63,835 nt of DNA from Solimonas sp. SE-A11 (GTDB taxonomy: Bacteria; Pseudomonadota; Gammaproteobacteria; Nevskiales; Nevskiaceae): assembly GCF_030345715.1 (NCBI RefSeq), contig NZ_JAUASX010000026.1, positions 1-63,835 on the forward strand. Reading direction: 5' to 3'. Shown in pieces: positions 32,546 to 41,075 of the stretch. The translations under genes and the position numbers were made by a program. The notes below the pieces were generated by a model that did not search any database, was not told the origin of the DNA, and saw only the letters and a program-made list of their open reading frames with translations. How positions within the stretch are numbered: the stretch's first letter is position 1; each line of letters opens with the position of its first letter.

Positions 32546-33877
32546 ATGACCACAAGCATGACCCTGGTGGCGCGACAGCACCTGACGCCGTCGCCACGCC
32601 TGCAGCAGGCCATGAACCTGCTGCAGTTGTCCTCTCTGGAATTCGAGCAGGCCCTACGGGAGGCGGCCGCCAGCAATCCCTTCCTCGATCAGGAGGAGGA
32701 GCGCGAGGCGCCGACGCCGTCCTTGCAGGGTTATGCCTTCGAGCGATCGCCGTCCTCCGCCACCGCGCAGGACGTGATGGAACGCCTGCCGGAGGAGCCT
32801 GGGCTGCGCGAGCAGTTGCGTCGCCAGCTTTGCGGCAGCCGTTGCTCGGAGCGGGAGCACCTGGCGGCGGAACTGGTGATCGACACGCTGGACGACGATG
32901 GATACCTGCGCGAGGACGTACCGGTCGCCGTGGTGCAGCCGGGCCTGACGCAGCAGGACATCGGGCAGGCGATCGCGCTGGTGCGCAGCTTCGAACCCGC
33001 CGGGGTCGCGGCCGGGTCGCTGACGGAGTGCCTGCTGCTGCAACTGGAGGCCGAGCCGCAGCCCACCGCCGCGCATGCCCTGGCGCGGCGCATCCTGCGG
33101 CAGCAGATGGAGTTGCTGTCGCGCCGTGACTTCCGGGGGTTGCAGCAGCGCCTGGATTGCAGCGAGGCCTCGTTGCGCGCGGCGCTGCGCCTGATCCGCC
33201 AGCTGGACCCCAGCCCCGCCCGCAGCGGGTTGCCCTCGGCTGGGGACTACGTGACCCCGGACGTCCTGGTGCAGGAACAGGATGGCCGCTTCGAGGTGGT
33301 GCCCAACCCGGCACTGCGTCCGGGCGCCTGCCTCAACCAGGACTACGTGCAGATGTTCCGCCAGGGCCGCCGGCGCGGCGAGTATCCCGGCATGGCGGGG
33401 CAGCTGCGCGAGGCGCGCTGGCTGCTGCGCAACCTGCAGCAGCGGCAGGACACCATCCTGCGCGTGGCTCGTTGCATCGTCGCGCGGCAGCAGGGGTTCT
33501 TTTCCGCGGGCGAGATTGGCCTGCAGCCCTTGCTGGCCCGCGAGGTGGCGCGCGAGCTGGACTGCCACGAGTCCACCGTCTCGCGCGCCTGCAGCAACAA
33601 GTACATGGCGACGCCGCTGGGCTGCTTCGAGTTCCGCCATTTTTTCACGCGGGAGCTGTCGAGCCCGCGTGCGCGCTGCAGTGCTGGCGCGGTGCGCGAG
33701 ATGATCCGCGAACTGATCGGGGCAGAAGCAGCCGATGCGCCCCTGTCCGATGTCGACCTTGCCGCACGGCTGCAGGAGATGGGCGTGCCCATCGCCCGGC
33801 GAACGGTTACCAAGTACCGCCAGATGCTGAAGCTGCCGCCCGTGGAGTTCCGACGCAGCGCGCAGCCGCTGCCCTGA
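32546..33877 (+). CDS. rpoN: RNA polymerase sigma-54 factor (orphan copy)
   Basis: A 443-aa sigma-54. Region I is LQQAMNLLQLSSLEFEQAL with an acidic region II. The core-binding part follows (ELVIDTLDDDGYL, LDPSPARSG). The DNA-binding HTH is HESTVSRACSNKYMATPLG and the RpoN box is ARRTVTKYRQML near the end. AAGGA lies about 9 nt upstream; the ATG at 32537 is also possible. It lacks the usual lptB/hpf/ptsN neighbours, so it is probably a second, specialised copy. Its own promoter is of sigma-54 type, implying positive autoregulation. No NtrC-type activator lies in the window. Confidence 0.92.
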   Translation: MTTSMTLVARQHLTPSPRLQQAMNLLQLSSLEFEQALREAAASNPFLDQEEEREAPTPSLQGYAFERSPSSATAQDVMERLPEEPGLREQLRRQLCGSRCSEREHLAAELVIDTLDDDGYLREDVPVAVVQPGLTQQDIGQAIALVRSFEPAGVAAGSLTECLLLQLEAEPQPTAAHALARRILRQQMELLSRRDFRGLQQRLDCSEASLRAALRLIRQLDPSPARSGLPSAGDYVTPDVLVQEQDGRFEVVPNPALRPGACLNQDYVQMFRQGRRRGEYPGMAGQLREARWLLRNLQQRQDTILRVARCIVARQQGFFSAGEIGLQPLLAREVARELDCHESTVSRACSNKYMATPLGCFEFRHFFTRELSSPRARCSAGAVREMIRELIGAEAADAPLSDVDLAARLQEMGVPIARRTVTKYRQMLKLPPVEFRRSAQPLP

Positions 33878-33881
33878 GCGT

Positions 33882-34058
33882 TCAAGGCCTGGGCGGAGGC
33901 GGCTTCCTGGCAGGGCCAGGGGGCATCAGGACCGAGGCGAGCCGGGCCACGCCATGCAGGGACGCGATGGCGACGAACAGCAGGCACATCCATACGAAGC
34001 GTGGGCTGTCCGGCGTTTCGTCGGCGGTGGGTTCATGAGCGGTGATCGGAGTGGGCAT
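33882..34058 (-). CDS. Small single-helix membrane protein
   Basis: A 58-aa protein with a polar N-terminus (ITAHEPTADETPDSPRF), one helix (VWMCLLFVAIASLHGVARL) and a Pro-rich end. GGGAG lies 8 nt before the ATG. A -24/-12-like site sits 32-46 nt upstream. It converges with rpoN, with a 4-nt gap. No family is recognised. Confidence 0.6.
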   Translation of the reverse strand: MPTPITAHEPTADETPDSPRFVWMCLLFVAIASLHGVARLASVLMPPGPARKPPPPRP

Positions 34059-34089
34059 GGTGGCTCCCGGCAGGTCTGCCTGGTGGACG

Positions 34090-34104
34090 GCAAACCGCAT
34101 GCCC
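34090..34104 (-). promoter_or_regulatory. Candidate sigma-54 promoter of the 58-aa gene
   Basis: On the minus strand: GGGCATGCGGTTTGC, with GG/GC spaced as required but two consensus mismatches. The predicted start is about 20 nt before the ATG at 34058. Confidence 0.4.
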
Positions 34105-34117
34105 AGGGTCGGCGCGC

Positions 34118-34615
34118 CTAGGACAGGAGCTGGGGATTGAGCGACCAGATCGCGGCATTGAGCGCGGCGGCGAAGGCGACCCAGGCGAGATAGGGCAGCA
34201 GCAGGGCGCCGGCCAGCGGACGCTGGCGCCAGAACGCCAGCAGCGTAGCCACCAGCAGGATGCAGAGCAACAGGATGTCGGCCAGGGCGAACGCTCCGCG
34301 ATGCCAGGCGAAGAACAGCCAGCTCCATAGCGCATTGACGGCCAGTTGTGCGCTGAACAGGCCCAGCGCCCGCCGCCGACCCGGGCGCGGCCCGACACGC
34401 CAGGCCAGCCAGGCGGCGATCCCCATGAGCAGGTACAGCAGCGTCCAGACCGGGCCGAAGACCGAGGCGGGTGGGGCCCACGATGGTTGGCTCAATTGCG
34501 CATAGAAGCTCGCGGCGTTGGCCGAGGCGACGGCCCCCAGGGCGGCGGCGAGGCCGGTAAGCAGCAGGCAGGCGACCAGGGCGAGGGCCTGGTGCTGGCG
34601 GGAGTAGGGCGACAT
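34118..34615 (-). CDS. tspO: TspO/MBR (translocator-protein) homologue
   Basis: A 165-aa five-helix membrane protein that binds porphyrins and cholesterol-like ligands. Family motifs are WAPPASVFGPVWTLLYLLMG and ALWSWLFFAWHRGAFALADI. GAGGAC stands 5 nt before the ATG at 34615; a longer frame from 34642 is less likely. The length is usual for the family. Confidence 0.92.
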   Translation of the reverse strand: MSPYSRQHQALALVACLLLTGLAAALGAVASANAASFYAQLSQPSWAPPASVFGPVWTLLYLLMGIAAWLAWRVGPRPGRRRALGLFSAQLAVNALWSWLFFAWHRGAFALADILLLCILLVATLLAFWRQRPLAGALLLPYLAWVAFAAALNAAIWSLNPQLLS

Positions 34616-34728
34616 GGCAGTCCTCTGAGGTCGGGTCTTCATGGACCGCGCGGGGCGCCGAAAAATTCTAAGCTCGCTGCAAGGCTGCGGCTTACACTCG
34701 GGCGGGACATCCGGGAGACGATGGACGC

Positions 34729-35553
34729 ATGAGCATGCTGCTGGGCGTGGTGGCGGGCCTGGTGCTGGGGCTGACGGGTGCCGGCGGCTCGATCTTCGCC
34801 GTGCCGCTGCTGGTACTGGGCCTGGGCTGGAGCCTGGCCGACGCGGTGCCGGTGGCCCTGCTGGCGGTTTGCGCCGCGGCTGCTTTCGGCACGGCGGTGG
34901 CCTGGAACGTGGCCTATGTGCGCTACCGCGCCGCGATCCTGATGGCGCTGGCCGGCGCCTGCACCGCGCCGCTGGGTCTGTGGGCTGCGCCACGCCTGCT
35001 GGCTCCTTTCCTTTCGCTGCTGTTCGCCGCCGTGCTGGTGCTGGTGGCGCTGCGCATGCTGCTGCAGGCGCGGCGTGCGCCGGCGGAGGCGCGCATCGTG
35101 CGTGCCACGGTGGCCGGCGACGGTGCCGAGGCCGGCGGGCCGCTGTGCGGCCTGCATGCGCAGACCGGCCGGCTGATGTGGACGCTGCCCTGTGCGGCCC
35201 TGATTGGCGGTATCGGTGCCGTCACCGGCCTGCTGTCCGGCCTGCTCGGCGTGGGCGGCGGTTTCGTCATCGTGCCGGCCCTGCGCGCCGCCACGCCGCT
35301 GTCGATGCACTCGGCCATCGCCACCTCGCTGCTGGCCATTGCGCTGACCAGCGCCGCGGCGGTGATGGGCGCACTGGCGCTGGGCCACGCGTTGCCGTGG
35401 GCGGCGGCGCTGCCCTTCGTCGGCGGTGCGCTGCTCGGCATGCTGGGCGGGCGGCTGCTGGCGCCGCGCATCGCCGGCCCGGCGCTGCAGGGCGGCTTCG
35501 CCGTGGCGATGCTGGCGGTGGGCGTGGTGATGATCCGGCGGGCCGTGGCATGA
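34729..35553 (+). CDS. TauE/SafE-family sulfite exporter
   Basis: A 274-aa permease of eight helices in two repeats, each beginning with a Gly-rich loop (LTGAGGSIFAVPLLVLGLGW and LLSGLLGVGGGFVIVPALRA). It is thought to export sulfite or sulfoacetate. The stop overlaps the next ATG (ATGA), so it is coupled to a persulfide dioxygenase-like enzyme that produces sulfite. Confidence 0.9.
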   Translation: MSMLLGVVAGLVLGLTGAGGSIFAVPLLVLGLGWSLADAVPVALLAVCAAAAFGTAVAWNVAYVRYRAAILMALAGACTAPLGLWAAPRLLAPFLSLLFAAVLVLVALRMLLQARRAPAEARIVRATVAGDGAEAGGPLCGLHAQTGRLMWTLPCAALIGGIGAVTGLLSGLLGVGGGFVIVPALRAATPLSMHSAIATSLLAIALTSAAAVMGALALGHALPWAAALPFVGGALLGMLGGRLLAPRIAGPALQGGFAVAMLAVGVVMIRRAVA

Positions 35554-35567
35554 GCAGGGAGGAGCGC

Positions 35568-36266
35568 ATGTTGTTCAGGCAGTTCTTCGAACCCGAATCC
35601 AGCACCTATACCTATCTGTTTGCCTCGGGCATCGGCCGCGAGGCATTGATCATCGATCCGGTGAAGGAGCAGGCGGAGCAGTACCTGCAGGCGATCCGCG
35701 AGCTGGACCTGCGACTGCTGCGCGCCATCGATACCCATACCCACGCCGATCACATCACCGCGCTGGGCGACCTGCGCGACGCCACCGGCTGCGTCACCAT
35801 CATGGGCGACCGCAGCCGCGCCGAATGCGTCACGCAGAGCGTGCGCGACGGCGACATCCTGGAGCTGGAAGGCCTGCGCCTGCAGGCGCGCTACACTCCG
35901 GGCCACACCGACGAGAGCTTCAGCTTCGTGCTGCGCCCGGAGCGCCCGCAGGCGGTGTTCACCGGCGACGTGCTGCTGATCCGCGGCAGCGGCCGTACCG
36001 ATTTCCAGAACGGCAATCCCGAGGACTCCTGGCATTCCATCATCGAGGTGCTGTTCCGCCTGCCCGACGAGACGCAGGTCTACCCCGCGCACGACTACAA
36101 GGGCTGGACGAGCTCGTCCATCGGCGAGGAGAAGCGCCACAACCCGCGCCTGGCCGGCAAGACACGCGAGCAGTACGTGGAGCTGATGCGCGCGCTGAAC
36201 CTGCCGGACCCGAAGATGATGGACATCGCGGTGCCGGCGAACCTGCACTGCGGACGCACCGCCTAG
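35568..36266 (+). CDS. Persulfide dioxygenase (ETHE1/Blh-like metallo-beta-lactamase fold)
   Basis: A 232-aa enzyme that oxidises glutathione persulfide to sulfite. Motifs are the metal-binding THTHADH (about 55), GHTDESFSF (about 115), TGDVLLIRGSGRTDFQ (about 135) and YPAHDYKG (about 170), as in the ETHE1 group. GGGAGG precedes ATG 35568; the upstream coupled ATG (35550) is an alternative. With TauE next to it, the pair should detoxify sulfide: oxidise, then export sulfite. Confidence 0.9.
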   Translation: MLFRQFFEPESSTYTYLFASGIGREALIIDPVKEQAEQYLQAIRELDLRLLRAIDTHTHADHITALGDLRDATGCVTIMGDRSRAECVTQSVRDGDILELEGLRLQARYTPGHTDESFSFVLRPERPQAVFTGDVLLIRGSGRTDFQNGNPEDSWHSIIEVLFRLPDETQVYPAHDYKGWTSSSIGEEKRHNPRLAGKTREQYVELMRALNLPDPKMMDIAVPANLHCGRTA

Positions 36267-36325
36267 GGCCTGTCAACGCTGCCGCAGTCGCTGCGATGCT
36301 GCCGGATTTTCGGCCAGGCTAGGCC

Positions 36326-37093
36326 CTACTCCACGAAGGGATTTGCCCAGCCGGTGACGTTGCGCCGGATCCAGGCGGCGCGGGCGCGTTCCTCGGCGCT
36401 CACCGGGTCGGCCGTGCTCCAGGCCTGGAACTGCTGCAGCTCGGCGTCGCTGAACCGGAGGCCGAAGCGCTGCGAGTAGTACAGCGAGATGCGGGCGATG
36501 TCGCCCTTGATGTCCTCCGGCGGTTCCACGCGTGCACGGCGATGCCCAGGCTCGCGCCATTCCTGCAACTCGAAGTCGCAGCGGCCGTAGGCGCGTGCCT
36601 CGCCGGGAATCTCGGCATAGGGGTGGTTGCTGCGCCGCGCGTTGAGCGCGCCCAGTGCCGGCAACAGGTTGTAGGGATCGTTTTCTGCCAGGCGGAAAGG
36701 CTCCAGCGCGCGGCAGGCTGCCCGGCTGCCGCAGCCCAGCGTCTCCACCATACGCGAGGCCGGCACCACGTGCTCCCATTCGATGCGGTGGCCGCGCGAG
36801 GTGTCGTCGCCCCAGGGGCGATCCGGCTCGAAGCCGCAGGCGGCCGGGTCCACGGCCTTGGTGCCGGGGTCGAAAGCGCAGCCGCAGTAGACCTCCAGCG
36901 GCGCGATCTGCTTATACAGCGGCAGCAGGTAGCGGTTGGCGATCTGGTTGTAGGAGAGCGTCGCCAGGTCGGGCAGGGCGGTGTTGCCGGGTGGCTCCGC
37001 GGCAGGTGCTGGTGCGGGCGGGTGCAGGCTGGCGCAGGCGGTGCAGAACAGCGCCAGCAGCAGGCTGACCGCGGGAATCGGTCGAGCGGACAT
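36326..37093 (-). CDS. Endonuclease I-family lipoprotein
   Basis: A 255-aa protein with a lipoprotein signal (lipobox LFCTAC, about 15-20) and a nuclease domain of the EndA/Vvn type. The beta-beta-alpha-metal signature is HRIEWEHVVPASR (about 125-137). Later come DPYNLLPALGALNARRSN and several Cys for disulfides. It should cut DNA at the cell surface or periplasm for nutrition or against incoming DNA. The Met at 37132 is an alternative start. Confidence 0.88.
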   Translation of the reverse strand: MSARPIPAVSLLLALFCTACASLHPPAPAPAAEPPGNTALPDLATLSYNQIANRYLLPLYKQIAPLEVYCGCAFDPGTKAVDPAACGFEPDRPWGDDTSRGHRIEWEHVVPASRMVETLGCGSRAACRALEPFRLAENDPYNLLPALGALNARRSNHPYAEIPGEARAYGRCDFELQEWREPGHRRARVEPPEDIKGDIARISLYYSQRFGLRFSDAELQQFQAWSTADPVSAEERARAAWIRRNVTGWANPFVE

Positions 37094-37251
37094 CGTCCGG
37101 CGGGAGGTCAAAAGAGCCACGAATCCCAGCATGTCCTTACCGCGCTGTCCAGCCGGCCACCCCTCCTGCGGCATCTGACCGTAGGATCGTTCACCTGACC
37201 TGACGACTGAGTCAGGCATACTGACACTCCCCCCTTAGATCATTCCCAGCC

Positions 37252-37695
37252 ATGCCCAACGTCGCTGCCCTGCTGAAGACCGAGATCGTCCGCCTGTCCC
37301 GCAAGACCCTGCGCCAGAGCCTGGCTCCGCTGCAGGCGGCAAGCCTTTCACACCGCCAGCAGCTGGCATCCCTGAAGAAGCAGGTACAGGCGCTGGAGCG
37401 CGAGCTGGCGGCCCTGCGCAAGCAGGCCGGCAAGGCCGCGGCCGCCGCGCCCGTGGCGGATGAGGGTGGGGAGAAGCACCGGTATTCGGCCAAGGGCCTG
37501 CGCTCCCTGCGCACGCGCCTGGACCTCAGCGCCGAGGAACTGGGCAAGCTGATCGGTGTGACGGCCCAATCGGTCTACAACTGGGAGGCCGAGAAGACGC
37601 TGCCGCGGCAGTCCCAGGTGGCGGCCATCGCCGGCTTGCGCGGTATCGGCAAGAAGGAAGCCCGGGCGCGACTCGAGCAGACCGGCGCCGACTGA
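37252..37695 (+). CDS. Coiled-coil protein with XRE-type helix-turn-helix
   Basis: A 147-aa basic protein. The N-terminal half is a coiled coil (SLKKQVQALERELAALRKQA). The C-terminal half is a HTH (LSAEELGKLIGVTAQSVYNW, then EAEKTLPRQSQVAAIAGL). The pattern recalls phage-repressor-like regulators that became chromosomal. Target unknown. Confidence 0.8.
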   Translation: MPNVAALLKTEIVRLSRKTLRQSLAPLQAASLSHRQQLASLKKQVQALERELAALRKQAGKAAAAAPVADEGGEKHRYSAKGLRSLRTRLDLSAEELGKLIGVTAQSVYNWEAEKTLPRQSQVAAIAGLRGIGKKEARARLEQTGAD

Positions 37696-37835
37696 GGTCT
37701 CACCGCTCCGATCCTGTGCCCGTCCGGCTGCCGGCCGCCGGGAACGCGGGGCTGTGGAAGAATGCAGCCTCAAACATCAGACCGACCGGACGGTGGCAGC
37801 TAGCCGCTGGATCCGATAGAGCATCAGGAGAGGCA

Positions 37836-40800
37836 ATGGGCAGGGCCACGCCGGGAAAAGCAGCTCGTGGCAGTTCGTCGGTCCGCAGCCGCCTTCAGCA
37901 GCTGACGGCGGCTCTGATGATCCCCGCCGTGGCCGGTGGGACCTACCTGGTGATGCAGGGCTATCGCCAGGAGCGCAGCCGCGCCGAGCAGCAACTGGCG
38001 GACACCGCGCGAGCCCTGTCCATCGCGCAGGACCAGCAACTGGGCCAGGCCGGCGTCCTGCTGCAGGCCCTGGCCACCTCGCCCCTGCTGGCGACGGGCG
38101 ACTACCCCGGTTTCGAGCGGCAGGCCCGCGAGGCGCTGACCCGTGATGGCGTCTGGCTGGTGCTTTCGAACGAACAGGGCCAACAACTAATCAACACCAG
38201 CGCGGTGCCGGGCACGATCCTGCCCCGGGAGCCGCTGGCCCGTCCCACCACCGCGACCTTCGACGGCGGGCCCAGCCTGCAACTGTGGAATGTCATGCCC
38301 GGCGCGCTCAATCAGGCGCCGGTGGTGGCCATGTCGCTTCCGGTGCAGGGCGGCGGCCATACGCTGCGCCTGGCGGTCAAGATGACCGCGCAGTCGCAGG
38401 CACGCCTGTTCGACGGGCTCAACCTGCGGGACGGCTGGATCGCCACGATCCTCGACGCCGACGGCCATATCGTAGCGCGCAACCGGAATCATGAACGCTT
38501 CGTCACGCGCTCGGCATCGCCCGATCTGCTGGCGGCGCTGAGAAGCAAGCCCGAGGCCGTGATCGAGAGCCGCACGCTGGAGGGCGACGCCAGCGTCGCC
38601 GCCTACCGGCGCTCCGGTATCACCCGCTGGACCGTGCTGGTGGCCGTGCCCACGGAACAGCTCGACCAGGGCCTGCGCCGCTCGGCGATGGCGGCCGTCC
38701 TGGCCGGTGCGTTGCTGCTGGGCATCGGGCTGATCCTGGCAGCCGGCGTGGCCCGCTCGATCCAGCGGCCCATCGAGCGCCTGGCGGAAGCGGCGCGCGG
38801 CATGGGGCGCAACCGCGCCTTGTCGGTGCTGCCTTCCGGCGGCGGCCTGACGGAGGTGGACGCCGTGGTGCAGGCGCTGGCTGGAGCGGATGCGCGGCTG
38901 ACGAGCGACGCCCGCGCGCAAGCGCTGCTGCTGGAGCTGAACGATGCCACGCGCGACCTGGAAGACCCGCAGGCGGTGCTGCAGGAATTCGCGGCGCGCG
39001 TGGCGCGCCACTTCGGCGTGAGCCGTTGCGGCTTCGGCGAGGTGGAGGACAATGGCACCGAGCTGATCATCAGCCGCGACTACTGCGACGCGGACCTGGC
39101 CAGCGCCGCCGGCCGCTATCACCTGCATCACTTCGGGCCTGCACTGATCGACGACCTGGCGCAGGGCAAGCCGGTGGCGGTGGTGGACGTGCAGGCCGAC
39201 GAGCGCTGCGCCTCGGAGATCACGCGCGCCACCTATGCCGCGCTGCATACGCGCGCGGCGCTGTGCGTGCCGCTGGTCAAGGCTGGCCGTTTCGTCGCCC
39301 TGCTGGCGCTGCACCATCGCGAGCCGCGCGGCTGGAGCATGGAGGAAGCCACGCTGCTGGAGCAGATCGCGCAGCGCACCTGGTTCGCGCTGGAGAGCGC
39401 AAGGGCGCAAGCCGCGCTGCAGCAGAGCCGTGACGTGCTGTCGCTGGCGATGCGCGGCGGGCGCATGGGGGCCTGGTCGCGCGACCTGTTCAGCGGCAAG
39501 GTCTGGTGGAGCCGCGAGATGGAAGAAATCTTCGGCTTGCCGGCGGGCGGATTCCAGGGGCGCGAGGAGGACTTCTTCGCGCAGGTGCATCCGGAGGACC
39601 GCGAGCGCGTGGCGCAGGCGGTGGGTGGCGCCATCGAGCGGCGCGGTGACTACGCGGTGGAATTCCGCTTCCTGCCGGCCGGTGGCGACTGGCGCTGGAT
39701 GGAGGGCCGGGGCCGCGTGGACTGCGACGAGACCGGCCAGCCGAACATGGTCTACGGGCTGGGGATCGATATCACCGAGCGCGAGCAGTCGGAGAGCGAG
39801 CTGCGCCGCCTCAACGAGGAGCTGCACGCTGCCGGCCGCCGCAAGGATGAATTCCTCGCAACGCTGGCGCACGAGCTGCGCAATCCCCTGTCGCCGATCC
39901 GCAGCGGCATCGAGATCCTGCGCTCGCCGCGCGCCACCCCGGCGCAGACCGAGTGGGCGCGCGACCTGATACTGCGGCAGACCGAGCAGATGACGCGGCT
40001 GGTGGACGACCTGCTGGAAGCCTCGCGCATCACCCGCGGCACGGTGGAACTGCGTCGCGAGGTGACCGACCTGCTGGCAGCGGTGCGCCTGGCACTGGAC
40101 GCGGCGGCGCCGCAGATCGATCAGGCGCGGCACCGGATGGAGCTGTCGCTGGGCGCCGGGCCGTTCTGGGTGAATGCCGACCCCACGCGACTGGTGCAGA
40201 TACTGGTCAACCTGCTCAACAACGCCGCGCGCTACACGCCGCCGGGCGGCGTGATCACGCTGGAGGTGTCGGGCGAGGGCGCGCAGGCACGGATCGTGGT
40301 GCGCGACAACGGCATCGGCATCGAGCCGCAACATCAGGGCAGCATCTTCGAGATGTTCTCCCAGGTATCGCCCTCGCTGGAGCGCAGCAGCGGCGGCCTG
40401 GGTATCGGCCTGGCGCTGGCCCGGGCGCTGGTGCAGATGCACGGCGGCAGCATCGCAGTGGAGAGCGAGGGGCTCGGGCGAGGAACCAGCTTCATCGTCA
40501 CCCTGCCGCTGCTGCCGCTGGACTCTCTGCCGGCCACCGCGATGCGGCCGGCGGTGCCGGAGCAGAGCGACGGCCGCCGCGTTCTGCTGGCCGACGACAA
40601 CCGCGACGCCGCCGCAGCCATGTCCGCGCTGCTGGAGATGCAGGGCTACGACGTGCGCATGGCGCATGACGGCGAAGAGGCCCTGGAGCTGGCCGCGCGC
40701 TTCCGGCCCGAGGTGATTTTGCTGGACATCGGCATGCCGCGGTTCAACGGCTACGAGGTGGCGCAGCGCCTGCGCGGCGAGCCCTGGGCGGCGCAGCGGC

Positions 40801-40934
40801 TGATCGTGGCGATCTCCGGTTGGGGTCAAGAGGCTGACAAGGCACGCTCCCGAGAGGCGGGCTTTGATCACCACCTGACCAAGCCAGTGAATCCCAACGA
40901 CCTGCTGAGGCTGCTGAAGGACAGGCTCGGCTGA
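37836..40934 (+). CDS. Membrane hybrid histidine kinase (sensor-HAMP-GAF-PAS-HisKA-HATPase-REC)
   Basis: A 1,032-aa kinase. Helix 1 is at about 25-42, then a periplasmic sensor of the dCache type (about 45-280) and helix 2 (MAAVLAGALLLGIGLILAAG). A HAMP region, GAF (about 365-520), and PAS with GRMGAWSRDLFSGKVWWSRE (about 535-655) follow. HisKA is AHELRNPLSP, the ATPase domain NLLNNAARY, RDNGIGIEP and GGLGIGLALA, and the receiver VLLADDNRDAAAA with LLDIGMPRFNG. AGGAGAGG precedes the ATG. Unlike the kinases at 2989 and 11909 it sees the periplasm. The ligand is unknown. Confidence 0.9.
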   Translation: MGRATPGKAARGSSSVRSRLQQLTAALMIPAVAGGTYLVMQGYRQERSRAEQQLADTARALSIAQDQQLGQAGVLLQALATSPLLATGDYPGFERQAREALTRDGVWLVLSNEQGQQLINTSAVPGTILPREPLARPTTATFDGGPSLQLWNVMPGALNQAPVVAMSLPVQGGGHTLRLAVKMTAQSQARLFDGLNLRDGWIATILDADGHIVARNRNHERFVTRSASPDLLAALRSKPEAVIESRTLEGDASVAAYRRSGITRWTVLVAVPTEQLDQGLRRSAMAAVLAGALLLGIGLILAAGVARSIQRPIERLAEAARGMGRNRALSVLPSGGGLTEVDAVVQALAGADARLTSDARAQALLLELNDATRDLEDPQAVLQEFAARVARHFGVSRCGFGEVEDNGTELIISRDYCDADLASAAGRYHLHHFGPALIDDLAQGKPVAVVDVQADERCASEITRATYAALHTRAALCVPLVKAGRFVALLALHHREPRGWSMEEATLLEQIAQRTWFALESARAQAALQQSRDVLSLAMRGGRMGAWSRDLFSGKVWWSREMEEIFGLPAGGFQGREEDFFAQVHPEDRERVAQAVGGAIERRGDYAVEFRFLPAGGDWRWMEGRGRVDCDETGQPNMVYGLGIDITEREQSESELRRLNEELHAAGRRKDEFLATLAHELRNPLSPIRSGIEILRSPRATPAQTEWARDLILRQTEQMTRLVDDLLEASRITRGTVELRREVTDLLAAVRLALDAAAPQIDQARHRMELSLGAGPFWVNADPTRLVQILVNLLNNAARYTPPGGVITLEVSGEGAQARIVVRDNGIGIEPQHQGSIFEMFSQVSPSLERSSGGLGIGLALARALVQMHGGSIAVESEGLGRGTSFIVTLPLLPLDSLPATAMRPAVPEQSDGRRVLLADDNRDAAAAMSALLEMQGYDVRMAHDGEEALELAARFRPEVILLDIGMPRFNGYEVAQRLRGEPWAAQRLIVAISGWGQEADKARSREAGFDHHLTKPVNPNDLLRLLKDRLG

Positions 40935-41075
40935 CGCGCGCCTCGAAGCACGGACGTTCGAGCAGCCGTCAGCGCCGCGCACGAGGCCAACGGCAGTCGT
41001 GATGGCGCGATGTGCGGCGGCAACCCGCCGTCTCGTTGCTGCGCTGATCCCGGTTCCGGTGCCGCCTTCCGGCAC

